Source: Candidatus Daviesbacteria bacterium RIFCSPHIGHO2_02_FULL_43_12 (GTDB lineage Bacteria; Patescibacteriota; Microgenomatia; Daviesbacterales; UBA10151). From it: a DNA stretch of 37,745 nt. Within the stretch, counting starts at the first letter, position 1. Every line of letters begins with the position of its first letter. Below the pieces are notes generated by a model. The model was not told the DNA's origin and ran no database searches. It was given only the letters and a program-made list of their open reading frames with translations. Below, one piece after another: positions 1 through 5,556 of the stretch. Location of the stretch: positions 1 through 37,745 of the forward strand of contig MFDD01000002.1 in NCBI GenBank assembly GCA_001776775.1. Direction: 5' to 3'. The position numbers were made by a program, and so were the translations under genes.

Positions 1-49
1 CATTATCAATCTTGTAATTCGGTAAATATTCGGGTATCTTAAACTAAGT

Positions 50-696
50 GTGAACTTTATCGACACTTCTTGGACATCTAACCTGGCCTATGCTGTTGGC
101 TTGATTGCTACGGACGGGTGTTTATCCAAAGATGGAAGACATATCGATCTAACGTCTAAGGATCTTGAGCAAGTTGAGAATTTTAAAAATATCCTTAGCT
201 CGAAGGCTAAAGTTAGTCTGAAGACTAGAGGAACGCCTCCTTTCAAATCATACTATCATATTCAAATTAGTAATGTTTCTTTTTATAGATGGTTAAAAAA
301 CATTGGTCTGACCCCTAATAAATCTAAAACTTTGGGTTCAATTAAGATCCCTGACTCTTATTTATAGACTTCTTACGAGGCTCTTTAGATGGAGATGGAT
401 CAACTTACTCGTACTTTGATCCCCGCTGGAAAAATAGTTTTATGCTGTATACCCAATTCTCTTCCGCGAGTAAGAAGCATATAGAATGGCTTAGCCAGCG
501 AATTTATCTTCATTTTAGGGTAAAGGGCAAGGTTAATTTTGGAGGTAGAATTTATCAGCTACGATACGCAAAGTCAGCCTCAGTAACTCTTCTGAATGGG
601 ATCTATTATAGTGACGTTCTTATCTGTTTAACGAGAAAAAGGTTTAAAATACAACAAGCATTAGCTATAATACAAAAATCAGCCGGGATGCTGTAA
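50..696 (+). pseudogene. Frameshifted LAGLIDADG homing endonuclease
   Basis: Two adjacent reading frames form one two-motif LAGLIDADG endonuclease of about 215 residues. The first (GTG start at 50, 105 residues) carries motif 1, AVGLIATDGCLS. It ends ...IPDSYL at a TAG at 365-367. The -1 frame continues at once as FIDFLRGSLDGDGS, which is motif 2 with its catalytic Asp, and runs to TAA at 694-696. A single missing base near 361 explains the break; nothing around it looks like a programmed slip site. Such enzymes cut long DNA targets and spread introns or themselves by homing. The 3' end overlaps the first 15 bases of tRNA-Leu(GAG), so the stop codon lies in the tRNA D-arm region. No 5' exon of a split tRNA is visible, so this looks like a free-standing gene lodged against the tRNA. 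Confidence 0.8.
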
Positions 697-764
697 TGGT
701 AGCCAGGCTACCTTGAGGTGGTAGTGTCTGAAAAGACGTGGAGGTTCAAGTCCTCTTCCCGGCA
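682..764 (+). tRNA. tRNA-Leu (anticodon GAG)
   Basis: Acceptor arms GCCGGGA and TCCCGGC pair fully, with discriminator A at 764. The anticodon stem CTACC/GGTAG encloses the loop TTGAGGT (anticodon GAG). A long variable arm (GTCT-GAAA-AGAC) marks a class II tRNA, consistent with leucine. The T-loop is TTCAAGT. CCA is not encoded. The 5' end overlaps the 3' end of the homing endonuclease gene. Confidence 0.93.
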
Positions 765-770
765 CTTGAG

Positions 771-787
771 GAGACACTCGGTGTCTC
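771..787 (+). terminator. Hairpin downstream of tRNA-Leu(GAG)
   Basis: GAGACAC-tcg-GTGTCTC is a perfect 7-bp stem with a 3-base loop, six bases after the tRNA. There is no T-run, so it may act in tRNA 3' processing or mark a repeat boundary instead of terminating. A conserved repeat follows directly. Confidence 0.4.
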
Positions 788-821
788 GAACATATGAATG
801 GATTGATATATCGGGCTAATC
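786..821. repeat. 36-nt dispersed repeat, copy 1 (downstream of tRNA-Leu)
   Basis: The core GATTGATATATCGGGCTAAT at 801-820 recurs exactly at 29761-29780. Similarity extends left through GAAT (796-799) and TCGAA (786-790). In both places the GAAT begins 32 bases after the tRNA discriminator base. Function unknown. Confidence 0.7.
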
Positions 822-938
822 TCGGTGTTGTAGTAACTAGAATAGTCCCAGACCAGCCCAGATGGCGCTATTGAACACATGAGTACTCTAATCTGGCTCA
901 AATCAGACATTTGATAGGTTTGGGGCAAGTTGGCAAAC

Positions 939-1079
939 TTATCTTTCATAAACTTCACGAGACAGAGTAGATTTATGACGTCCCATAGCTTTCCCAATAT
1001 CTTCCAGGTTCTGTCCTAAAAGAAGTTTATTGGCTAATGTTTCACGCTCAAAAATAGTTAAATGTTTATATCTTTTCAT
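939..1079 (-). pseudogene. IS30-family transposase N-terminal remnant
   Basis: A 46-codon frame starting MKRYKHLTIFERETLANKL and containing LEDIGKAMGRHKSTLSREV matches the N-terminal helix-turn-helix of IS30-family transposases, which recognises the element ends. It stops right after SREVYER, where the intact enzyme (about 300-380 residues) would continue to the DDE catalytic core. The other frames downstream show no catalytic residues. I saw no clear terminal inverted repeats. I read this as a decayed insertion-sequence fragment in the tRNA-rich block, not a functional gene. A small stand-alone DNA-binding protein is possible but less likely. Confidence 0.6.
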
Positions 1080-1220
1080 CTGCAACGTACGAGTATACCA
1101 AACTCTTACCCGTTGCACTTATACTTTGAACCCAAGCCCAAGCTAAGTAAAAATCACAAACTATAAGATAATGTATCTGTTTACTACAAAAAAATCTATT
1201 ATCTGATAAAATATGGTCAT

Positions 1221-1270
1221 GGGCACTTAGCTCAGTTGGTTAGAGCGGTCCGATGTCCATCGGACAGGTC
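1221..1270 (+). pseudogene. 5' half of an interrupted tRNA-like gene
   Basis: The sequence begins GGGCACT-TA-GCTCAGTTGGTTAGAGC, a canonical acceptor strand and D-arm, then an anticodon arm GTCCG/CGGAC with an eight-base loop ATGTCCAT. After the variable region (to 1270) it fails to continue into a T-arm. The missing T-arm and 3' acceptor strand (AGTATCC) occur at 1650-1675. Joining 1221-1270 with 1650-1675 gives a 76-nt cloverleaf whose acceptor pairs apart from one C-A mismatch and one G-T wobble. The U33-like position precedes GTC, so an Asp-type anticodon is possible, but the eight-base loop makes identity uncertain. Confidence 0.6.
1244..1270. repeat. 27-bp direct repeat, left copy
   Basis: An exact 27-bp copy of this tRNA anticodon-arm segment lies at 1623-1649. 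The pair brackets tRNA-Val(TAC) and the GIY-YIG nuclease gene, like a target-site or att-type duplication. Confidence 0.85.
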
Positions 1271-1283
1271 GGGGTAAGATTAT

Positions 1284-1357
1284 GGATCCCTAGCTCAGTT
1301 GGTTAGAGCGACTCGTTTACACCGAGTAGGTCAGAGGTTCGACTCCTCTGGGATCCA
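1284..1357 (+). tRNA. tRNA-Val (anticodon TAC)
   Basis: Full 74-nt cloverleaf: acceptor GGATCCC/GGGATCC, D-arm GCTC..GAGC, anticodon stem ACTCG/CGAGT with loop TTTACAC (anticodon TAC), variable AGGTC, T-arm AGAGG-TTCGACT-CCTCT, discriminator A. CCA is not encoded. It sits inside the interrupted tRNA-like gene, three bases upstream of the GIY-YIG start codon. Confidence 0.95.
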
Positions 1358-1360
1358 CAC

Positions 1361-1597
1361 ATGTATTTTGTGTACATCCTCCAGTCTATAAAAAACTCAG
1401 GATATTACATTGGTTCTACAAATGATTTCGAGCGAAGATTAGTGGAACATAACTCAAATCATTCTCACTACGACAGATCTGCGGGACCATTTAAACTAGT
1501 TTTCAAGCAAGAATACCCAACCTCAGAAGCTGCAAGAGCAATTGAGCTTAAGTTAAAAAGCATTAAGAGCAAAGTGATGCTCGAGAATACTAGCTGA
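1361..1597 (+). CDS. Small GIY-YIG endonuclease-like protein (YhbQ/UPF0213 type)
   Basis: A 78-residue single-domain protein. FVYILQS and GYYIGST give the GIY and YIG halves of the active site, FERRL supplies the conserved Arg, and EAARAIELKLKSIK contains the expected metal-binding Glu. Usual length is 80-95 residues; the C-terminus here (KVMLENTS) departs from the typical ending and may be slightly truncated. The family is related to the UvrC N-terminal nuclease and to homing nucleases; in several bacterial groups I recall such genes lying next to tRNA or rRNA genes. The ATG is three bases after tRNA-Val, with no room for its own promoter, so it is probably expressed by read-through from the tRNA. 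Together they sit between two 27-bp direct repeats, which suggests a mobile tRNA-nuclease cassette. Confidence 0.85.
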   Translation: MYFVYILQSIKNSGYYIGSTNDFERRLVEHNSNHSHYDRSAGPFKLVFKQEYPTSEAARAIELKLKSIKSKVMLENTS

Positions 1598-1622
1598 CGG
1601 AGTTATTAAAACAAAAGTGTAA

Positions 1623-1675
1623 AGCGGTCCGATGTCCATCGGACAGGTCCGGGGGTTCGACTCTCTCAGTATCCA
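1623..1675 (+). pseudogene. 3' half of the interrupted tRNA-like gene with duplicated anticodon arm
   Basis: Positions 1623-1649 repeat the 27-bp anticodon arm of 1244-1270. They continue into a T-arm GGGGG-TTCGACT-CTCTC, acceptor strand AGTATCC and discriminator A. This is the part missing from the 5' half. No D-arm lies upstream, so it is not a complete tRNA. Its last ten bases (AGTATCCACA, 1668-1677) recur at 2430-2439. Confidence 0.6.
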
Positions 1676-1688
1676 CACTATCCTATAG

Positions 1689-1717
1689 TTGCTACCAGGC
1701 CCCAAAGATAGTAAAAT
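1689..1717 (+). promoter_or_regulatory. Promoter for the gene starting at 1724
   Basis: TTGCTA (1689-1694), a 17-base spacer and TAAAAT (1712-1717). The -10 lies six bases before the ATG at 1724, implying a leaderless transcript. Confidence 0.6.
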
Positions 1718-1723
1718 GCGTGT

Positions 1724-2356
1724 ATGCAGGGTTCTGAGTTAAAGGAAAGAGTATTTGCTCCAGGTAATTTAGTTCATGGTAGAGATTATTATGAACTTTT
1801 TGATGATGGTGGAATAAAACCAGGTAGCTGGTTAGTGGCAAATGGTAGCAGGAGAAATGAATATAGATGGCAGATTTGTACTGCATTATTACCACGTAGA
1901 GATAATGATTTTAATTACAATATAGCCTGTCACTCAGGCCCAAAAAGGGAAAGCGCAAGAGGTAGTATTGCAGGAGTAGTATTATCTCGAGAAAGAGTAT
2001 TAAGTCTTTTGCCTGGTAAAGTGTTTGCCATTGGCGATCTTTTCGTTGCCCCAGGTCGTGTCCCTTGGACACGTATGCCAGCGGAGTTAGATGCAATGTA
2101 TAAGTTTAGTAAAGATCGATCAACTGTGTTTGATATTCCTGTAAAAGACTCTGCGGGTGAAACAAGATGGGATGATGAAGTACGAATTTATGCCACAGGT
2201 AGAAATGATTTTCTTCTGACTCCAGATTTATGGGAAGGGATAGTAATTACAGAAGCCTCGTTGAGTATTATTAGAAAACTAGGAGTAGGTAAGGGATTTC
2301 CTGAGGTTCCAGTTTTTAATACCCAAGGTGAGTTAATTGCTAATAGTTTAAGCTAA
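1724..2356 (+). CDS. Conserved-looking hypothetical protein in tRNA-flanked segment
   Basis: A 210-residue soluble protein that I do not recognise. It has no signal peptide, no membrane segment and no clear catalytic motif; it is mixed alpha/beta in composition with many Arg and Asp residues. The start is supported by a promoter whose -10 is six bases upstream, and there is no Shine-Dalgarno. The gene lies alone between two tRNA-like 3' ends (AGTATCCACA at 1668-1677 and 2430-2439), so it looks like cargo integrated at a tRNA 3' end. Codon choice favours A/T-ending codons. Real coding is supported by the long frame and the promoter; function is unknown. Confidence 0.65.
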   Translation: MQGSELKERVFAPGNLVHGRDYYELFDDGGIKPGSWLVANGSRRNEYRWQICTALLPRRDNDFNYNIACHSGPKRESARGSIAGVVLSRERVLSLLPGKVFAIGDLFVAPGRVPWTRMPAELDAMYKFSKDRSTVFDIPVKDSAGETRWDDEVRIYATGRNDFLLTPDLWEGIVITEASLSIIRKLGVGKGFPEVPVFNTQGELIANSLS

Positions 2357-2404
2357 TGCATAAAAATATTAATAATTTTTGATATACACTGAGTATAGAT
2401 TCCA

Positions 2405-2439
2405 GGATGGGGTTCCACCCGACACCCCTAGTATCCACA
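2405..2439 (+). repeat. tRNA 3'-end-like remnant
   Basis: GGGGTTCCACCC followed by ACCCCTAGTATCCACA resembles a T-arm plus acceptor strand with an insertion in the T-loop. The last ten bases equal 1668-1677. The vapC stop codon lies five bases further on. Confidence 0.5.
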
Positions 2440-2443
2440 GAGG

Positions 2444-2860
2444 TTAATAATCTTTAAGAGCAATAACTTTAATACTTGAGTCTTTTCCTTGATGTTTTAT
2501 ATTTTCAGTTACTAGGATCGCATCATATTGCTTTGTAAGTGATAAAAACGAAGCATCATAATAGGTTATTCCTATGGAGTCAGCCAGAAAATATGTTTGT
2601 ATTGCCAAATCTAATGATTCATTAATAAAAGTTATGGGGAAAGCATATAGTGTGCTTAAGGAAATCTTTGCTTCTTCTACTCCGACATCTTTTGTTGTAA
2701 GAACATTCCCTACCTCGTATTTTGCTAACTCGGGTGCAATTAAATCAACCAAACCATCTCGAGCTTGATTTAGGATTTTATCAGCTTGTTCTAAATTCTG
2801 CTCTTTTGTTTGGTTTAACCACTTAACTATAACTGAGGAGTCAACTACAAGAGTCTTCAT
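2444..2860 (-). CDS. vapC: PIN-domain toxin, VapC family
   Basis: A 138-residue PIN-domain ribonuclease. VVDSSVIVKWL near the N-terminus holds the first acidic metal ligand (Asp7), APELAKYEVGNVL the Glu, and YYDASFLSLTKQYDAILVTE the third and fourth acidic positions. VapC toxins are Mg-dependent RNases that often cut tRNA or rRNA when their antitoxin is degraded. Length is typical. Its ATG overlaps the antitoxin stop codon by one base (TAATG), so the two are translationally coupled. The 3' end abuts a tRNA-like remnant, suggesting acquisition at a tRNA site. Confidence 0.85.
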   Translation of the reverse strand: MKTLVVDSSVIVKWLNQTKEQNLEQADKILNQARDGLVDLIAPELAKYEVGNVLTTKDVGVEEAKISLSTLYAFPITFINESLDLAIQTYFLADSIGITYYDASFLSLTKQYDAILVTENIKHQGKDSSIKVIALKDY

Positions 2861-3117
2861 TAATGACTTTGGCGATCTTTTTGTAATATTTCAATAGCAC
2901 TAATTGCGTTTTTTCCTTTAACAGCACGTGATCTGCGAATGCCTTCCCAGATTTTATCCCAATCTATCTGCTTTTGATGAGGAGTAATTAGTATTTGATC
3001 AGATTTAACTACTGAAATAGTGACTACAGACTGGGGAGTAATCCAACTTACTAATTTACGTACAGAATCAGGAATTGTTAACTGACCTCGGTCTCGAATA
3101 ATACTAACAGTTTTCAT
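2860..3117 (-). CDS. vapB: AbrB/SpoVT-type antitoxin, VapB
   Basis: An 85-residue protein. Its N-terminal half (VSIIRDRGQLTIPDSVRK) is a swapped-hairpin AbrB DNA-binding domain, and its C-terminal tail (WDKIWEGIRRSRAVKG) is the kind that wraps around the toxin. The gene precedes vapC, the usual order, and overlaps it by one base. VapB neutralises VapC and represses the operon. A promoter (TTGAAA-17-TATTCT) lies just upstream. Confidence 0.82.
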   Translation of the reverse strand: MKTVSIIRDRGQLTIPDSVRKLVSWITPQSVVTISVVKSDQILITPHQKQIDWDKIWEGIRRSRAVKGKNAISAIEILQKDRQSH

Positions 3118-3123
3118 AGTTTC

Positions 3124-3152
3124 AGAATATCAGAAAATCAGATTTATTTCAA
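3124..3152 (-). promoter_or_regulatory. vapBC promoter
   Basis: On the minus strand TTGAAA (3152-3147), a 17-base spacer and TATTCT (3129-3124). Repeated ATCAGAAAATCAGAT-like words overlap the -10 and could be the VapB(C) operator. Confidence 0.6.
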
Positions 3153-3180
3153 GACACAGATTATCAGGGATTTAAATCGC

Positions 3181-4257
3181 TTACACTGTTTTTACCATGT
3201 CTTCCCATTCTTCTATAAACCAGGGAGTGAACTGGTTTTTACTTAACATTTTTAAAATATCTTGTTTGCTAAAAAAGTTTCCGGCGGCTACTTCTCTTGG
3301 GTCAAAAGACAGCTTTCCGTTATAGATTGCCTCATATGTCTCTACTAATTCATTTTCTATTATCGTTTCTTGTCCTTGTTTGTATTCGCTTCGTTGACGG
3401 TGTTGAGGTTTGATTCTTTTAACTTTAGCTTCTATACCCAACTCTTCTTTTAAACCTCTCTTGGCAGCCTCGGTATAGGTCTCTCCGGGTTTAAGATGCT
3501 CAGAGCAGGAGATATCCCAATAGAGCGGGAAAGCTTGCTTGTCTTTAGATCTCTGCTGCAGATAAATCTGACCATGGGAGTTTTTGAGTACCACATTCAC
3601 TGCTCGGTGCAGTAAACCCTTGGCATATACTTCTTTTCGGGTAGCTCTGCTTATGACTTTGTTCTTTTCGTTGACTATACTCAGTAGCTCTGTTAACTCT
3701 TGGCTAGGGCCTGTAAAGAAATTATATTTATTAAGTAACCCTAGTCCGGCTACTGCCCAGGGTGAAAATTCTTCTGGATGTTGGTTAATATCTTTCAAAA
3801 ATTCGCCCTTGTCCACCCATCTATAGCTATATCCTACCTCTGGATTTAGCTTGAATTTTCCGTTGTATTCTCCGATCAGTAAGGCACAGTGCTCGTTTTC
3901 CGAGAGACCTCCGATATATTCTGAGAAGTAGTTAAACGCCCCGAGATTTTTTAGAGAAACAGTGTTTAGTGGGATATTATATTCACGCTCCAGGCAGCGA
4001 TGAGTTGATTCTTCAAAGGATTCATCATGACCCTCCAGGTGCAGGAGATGAGTAGCGCCAGTAAAGTCCCAAACGTCATCGAAAATTTTATGCTTTCTCT
4101 GTTGGAGCAGCACTTCTCCTTTCTTGTTATAGAGTAAAACAGCGATGGCAAAATGTCGACTGCCTTTGCCGGTATGCCCAAAATCTTTGGGAAAATATTT
4201 ACCGGTAAAAACGCCTGACTCATCACAAGATAAGATAATTTGATCGTCTTGGCTCAT
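3181..4257 (-). CDS. Tandem Nudix-domain protein, IPP-isomerase-like
   Basis: About 358 residues from the ATG at 4257 (MSQDDQIIL); an in-frame GTG at 4302 could add 15 residues but lies close to the divergent promoter. Two Nudix folds are seen in series. The first has RHFAIAVLLYNKKGEVLLQQR and a degenerate box around GHDESFEESTHRCLEREYNI. The second has AVNVVLKNSHGQIYLQQRS and a better box around KPGETYTEAAKRGLKEELGI. Both contain the LQQR strand and W-D-F/I context typical of isopentenyl-diphosphate isomerase type I and related Nudix hydrolases. The duplication gives a single-chain pseudo-dimer, possibly with only one active site. Substrate is not predictable. The start is divergent from the membrane-protein gene at 4326. 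Confidence 0.75.
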   Translation of the reverse strand: MSQDDQIILSCDESGVFTGKYFPKDFGHTGKGSRHFAIAVLLYNKKGEVLLQQRKHKIFDDVWDFTGATHLLHLEGHDESFEESTHRCLEREYNIPLNTVSLKNLGAFNYFSEYIGGLSENEHCALLIGEYNGKFKLNPEVGYSYRWVDKGEFLKDINQHPEEFSPWAVAGLGLLNKYNFFTGPSQELTELLSIVNEKNKVISRATRKEVYAKGLLHRAVNVVLKNSHGQIYLQQRSKDKQAFPLYWDISCSEHLKPGETYTEAAKRGLKEELGIEAKVKRIKPQHRQRSEYKQGQETIIENELVETYEAIYNGKLSFDPREVAAGNFFSKQDILKMLSKNQFTPWFIEEWEDMVKTV

Positions 4258-4288
4258 CTTGGAAAAGTTTACCACAACGTTACTGCCC

Positions 4289-4319
4289 TTGACTCGGCAC
4301 ACATAATTGTTGGTACACT
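4289..4319 (+). promoter_or_regulatory. Promoter for the membrane-protein gene at 4326
   Basis: TACACT (4314-4319) is six bases before the ATG. A TTGACT at 4289-4294 has a long 19-base spacer. A leaderless mRNA is implied. Confidence 0.45.
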
Positions 4320-4325
4320 AGAAAT

Positions 4326-4775
4326 ATGTGGCGGAAACTTTATGAATTGACAATTGGGCGGTATACAGAGGTTGTGTCTTTTATTGTGCTGCTGTCATTT
4401 TTGATTACTTTTATTATTGCCCGATTGACGATCTACCTAATAGATGCTCAGATTCTGCCTGACTTTTATTTGGCTGTAGGCCAAACTCATGTTCATCATC
4501 TAAACTATGGAATATTTTTACTCTCGTTTGTGGGTTATCTGGCGTTGATCTATCACGACGAAGCCGTCAATGAAATTCTGGGGATACTCTATGGCATCGG
4601 TCTGGGGTTAACTTTTGATGAATTTGCCCTTTGGCTTCATTTACAAAACGACTATTATGCCCGGGTTAGCTATGATGCGATTGTGGTAATCATAGTATTG
4701 CTGCTGAATATCATTTATCTGGGTAATATCTGGAAAAGGCTTTATAAGTACCTAACAAAGCAATTTCCAGATTAA
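4326..4775 (+). CDS. Four-helix membrane protein with HxHH motif
   Basis: 149 residues with about four hydrophobic helices: VVSFIVLLSFLITFIIA, a second across GIFLLSFVGYLALIY, a third across ILYGIGLGLTF, and a fourth across IVVIIVLLLNIIYL. Conserved-looking polar groups sit at the helix ends: GQTHVHHLNYG before helix 2 and TFDEFALWLHLQNDYYARVSYDA between helices 3 and 4. His, Asp and Glu in such positions could bind a metal or form a membrane active site, but no named family is recognised. It is the first of two similar membrane proteins in a row. Predicted leaderless start. Confidence 0.7.
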   Translation: MWRKLYELTIGRYTEVVSFIVLLSFLITFIIARLTIYLIDAQILPDFYLAVGQTHVHHLNYGIFLLSFVGYLALIYHDEAVNEILGILYGIGLGLTFDEFALWLHLQNDYYARVSYDAIVVIIVLLLNIIYLGNIWKRLYKYLTKQFPD

Positions 4776-4792
4776 TTTTTCTGGTCCTTGCC

Positions 4793-4821
4793 TTGCAAAA
4801 AACTTACAATTCTATTACACT
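4793..4821 (+). promoter_or_regulatory. Promoter for the membrane-protein gene at 4840
   Basis: TTGCAA (4793-4798), 17 bases, TACACT (4816-4821), leaving a leader of roughly 12 bases before the ATG. Confidence 0.55.
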
Positions 4822-4839
4822 AAACATTACTAAGGCTTT

Positions 4840-5256
4840 ATGGAGTCACTTGTGCAGCTATTACCGGGTGGAGTAATCAGTTTCCTGCTCTTTCATTTTA
4901 CAAGCCGGGATGAACTGTCTATCAAACAAAAACTTCCCAAAATTAGGTTTTTTCGTTTTGAAATTTGTCCGAATATCCGTTTTTACTACAAAGATAAAGT
5001 GTTGCATTTTCATCATTGGATGAATATGTTAATTCTACTTGGTATATCTATTCCCCTTCATGGGGCCATTGCTGACTCTACTTTTTCCAAAAGTTTTTTG
5101 TGGGGAGGCATACTCCAAGGGTTGCTGACTCCTAATTCCGGCAAAATTATATACCGTCAAAATGAAGAATGGCTGAGCGTTAAAACAGCTTATCTTCGAA
5201 AAGAGTTGCTACACTCCCCCCTCCGATTGCTTAAAAAAGGTAAAGATTTAATCTAA
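4840..5256 (+). CDS. Membrane protein with HFHHW motif
   Basis: 138 residues with two or three hydrophobic stretches: LLPGGVISFLLFHF, MLILLGISIPLHGAI and FLWGGILQGLLT. The LHFHHWMNMLILL segment parallels THVHHLNYGIFLL in the preceding protein, in the same place relative to a following helix, so the two may be distant paralogues or partners. No family is recognised. It has its own promoter but follows the first gene by only 64 bases on the same strand, so co-function is plausible. tRNA-Phe follows 53 bases downstream. Confidence 0.65.
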   Translation: MESLVQLLPGGVISFLLFHFTSRDELSIKQKLPKIRFFRFEICPNIRFYYKDKVLHFHHWMNMLILLGISIPLHGAIADSTFSKSFLWGGILQGLLTPNSGKIIYRQNEEWLSVKTAYLRKELLHSPLRLLKKGKDLI

Positions 5257-5265
5257 CGCACAAGC

Positions 5266-5294
5266 TTGCCCTTTTACTGCTTTTCCATTAAAAT
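5266..5294 (+). promoter_or_regulatory. Promoter for tRNA-Phe/tRNA-Gly
   Basis: TTGCCC (5266-5271), a 17-base spacer and TAAAAT (5289-5294), 15 bases before tRNA-Phe. It likely drives both tRNAs. Confidence 0.6.
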
Positions 5295-5309
5295 TGTCAG
5301 GAGTTTGTT

Positions 5310-5382
5310 GCCACAGTAGCCAAGTTGGTCAAGGCGGATGCCTGAAGAGCATTTTATTGGGGTTCGATTCCTCACTGTGGCA
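5310..5382 (+). tRNA. tRNA-Phe (anticodon GAA)
   Basis: Acceptor GCCACAG/CTGTGGC, anticodon stem GATGC/GCATT with loop CTGAAGA (anticodon GAA), T-arm TGGGG-TTCGATT-CCTCA, discriminator A. CCA is not encoded. Nine bases separate it from tRNA-Gly(GCC). Confidence 0.93.
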
Positions 5383-5391
5383 CTTATTCGT

Positions 5392-5466
5392 GCGGGGGTA
5401 GCTCAGTGGTAGAGCGTCTCATTGCCAATGAGAAGGTCGCGGGTTCAAGTCCCGTTCCCCGCTCCA
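5392..5466 (+). tRNA. tRNA-Gly (anticodon GCC), CCA encoded
   Basis: Acceptor GCGGGGG/TCCCCGC, anticodon stem TCTCA/TGAGA with loop TTGCCAA (anticodon GCC), T-arm GCGGG-TTCAAGT-CCCGT, discriminator T at 5463, encoded CCA at 5464-5466. A GGGG-cagtgt-CCCC hairpin and an AGAAAA-gtca-TTTTTCT hairpin follow; the latter could terminate. Confidence 0.94.
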
Positions 5467-5469
5467 GAC

Positions 5470-5500
5470 GGGGCAGTGTCCCCAGAAAAGTCATTTTTCT
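5470..5500 (+). terminator. Hairpins after tRNA-Gly(GCC)
   Basis: GGGG-cagtgt-CCCC is followed at once by AGAAAA-gtca-TTTTTCT, whose second arm provides the T-rich stretch. This is a plausible end for the tRNA-Phe/tRNA-Gly transcript. Confidence 0.5.
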
Positions 5501-5536
5501 CAAATTTAGCTTCAAATCTTGGGTTCGATGTAATTT

Positions 5537-5553
5537 GACGGGAATCGAACTTT
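5537..5553 (-). repeat. tRNA T-arm-like remnant, copy 1
   Basis: GACGGGAATCGAACTTT read on the minus strand is AAAGTTCGATTCCCGTC, a T-loop with one intact stem side. A near copy (two mismatches) lies at 29851-29867. Each ends within about ten bases of the stop codon of a minus-strand gene, and each follows a tRNA-Gly. Confidence 0.5.
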
Positions 5554-5556
5554 TTA

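Noticed and set aside
355-370. Programmed -1 frameshift in the LAGLIDADG gene
   Set aside because: CTTATTTATAG lacks a heptameric slip site and a following stem-loop; a one-base deletion is simpler.
746-997. Minus-strand open frame of 83 codons
   Set aside because: It runs through tRNA-Leu, the hairpin and the 36-nt repeat. Only its upstream neighbour frame (939-1079) carries a recognisable IS30 segment.
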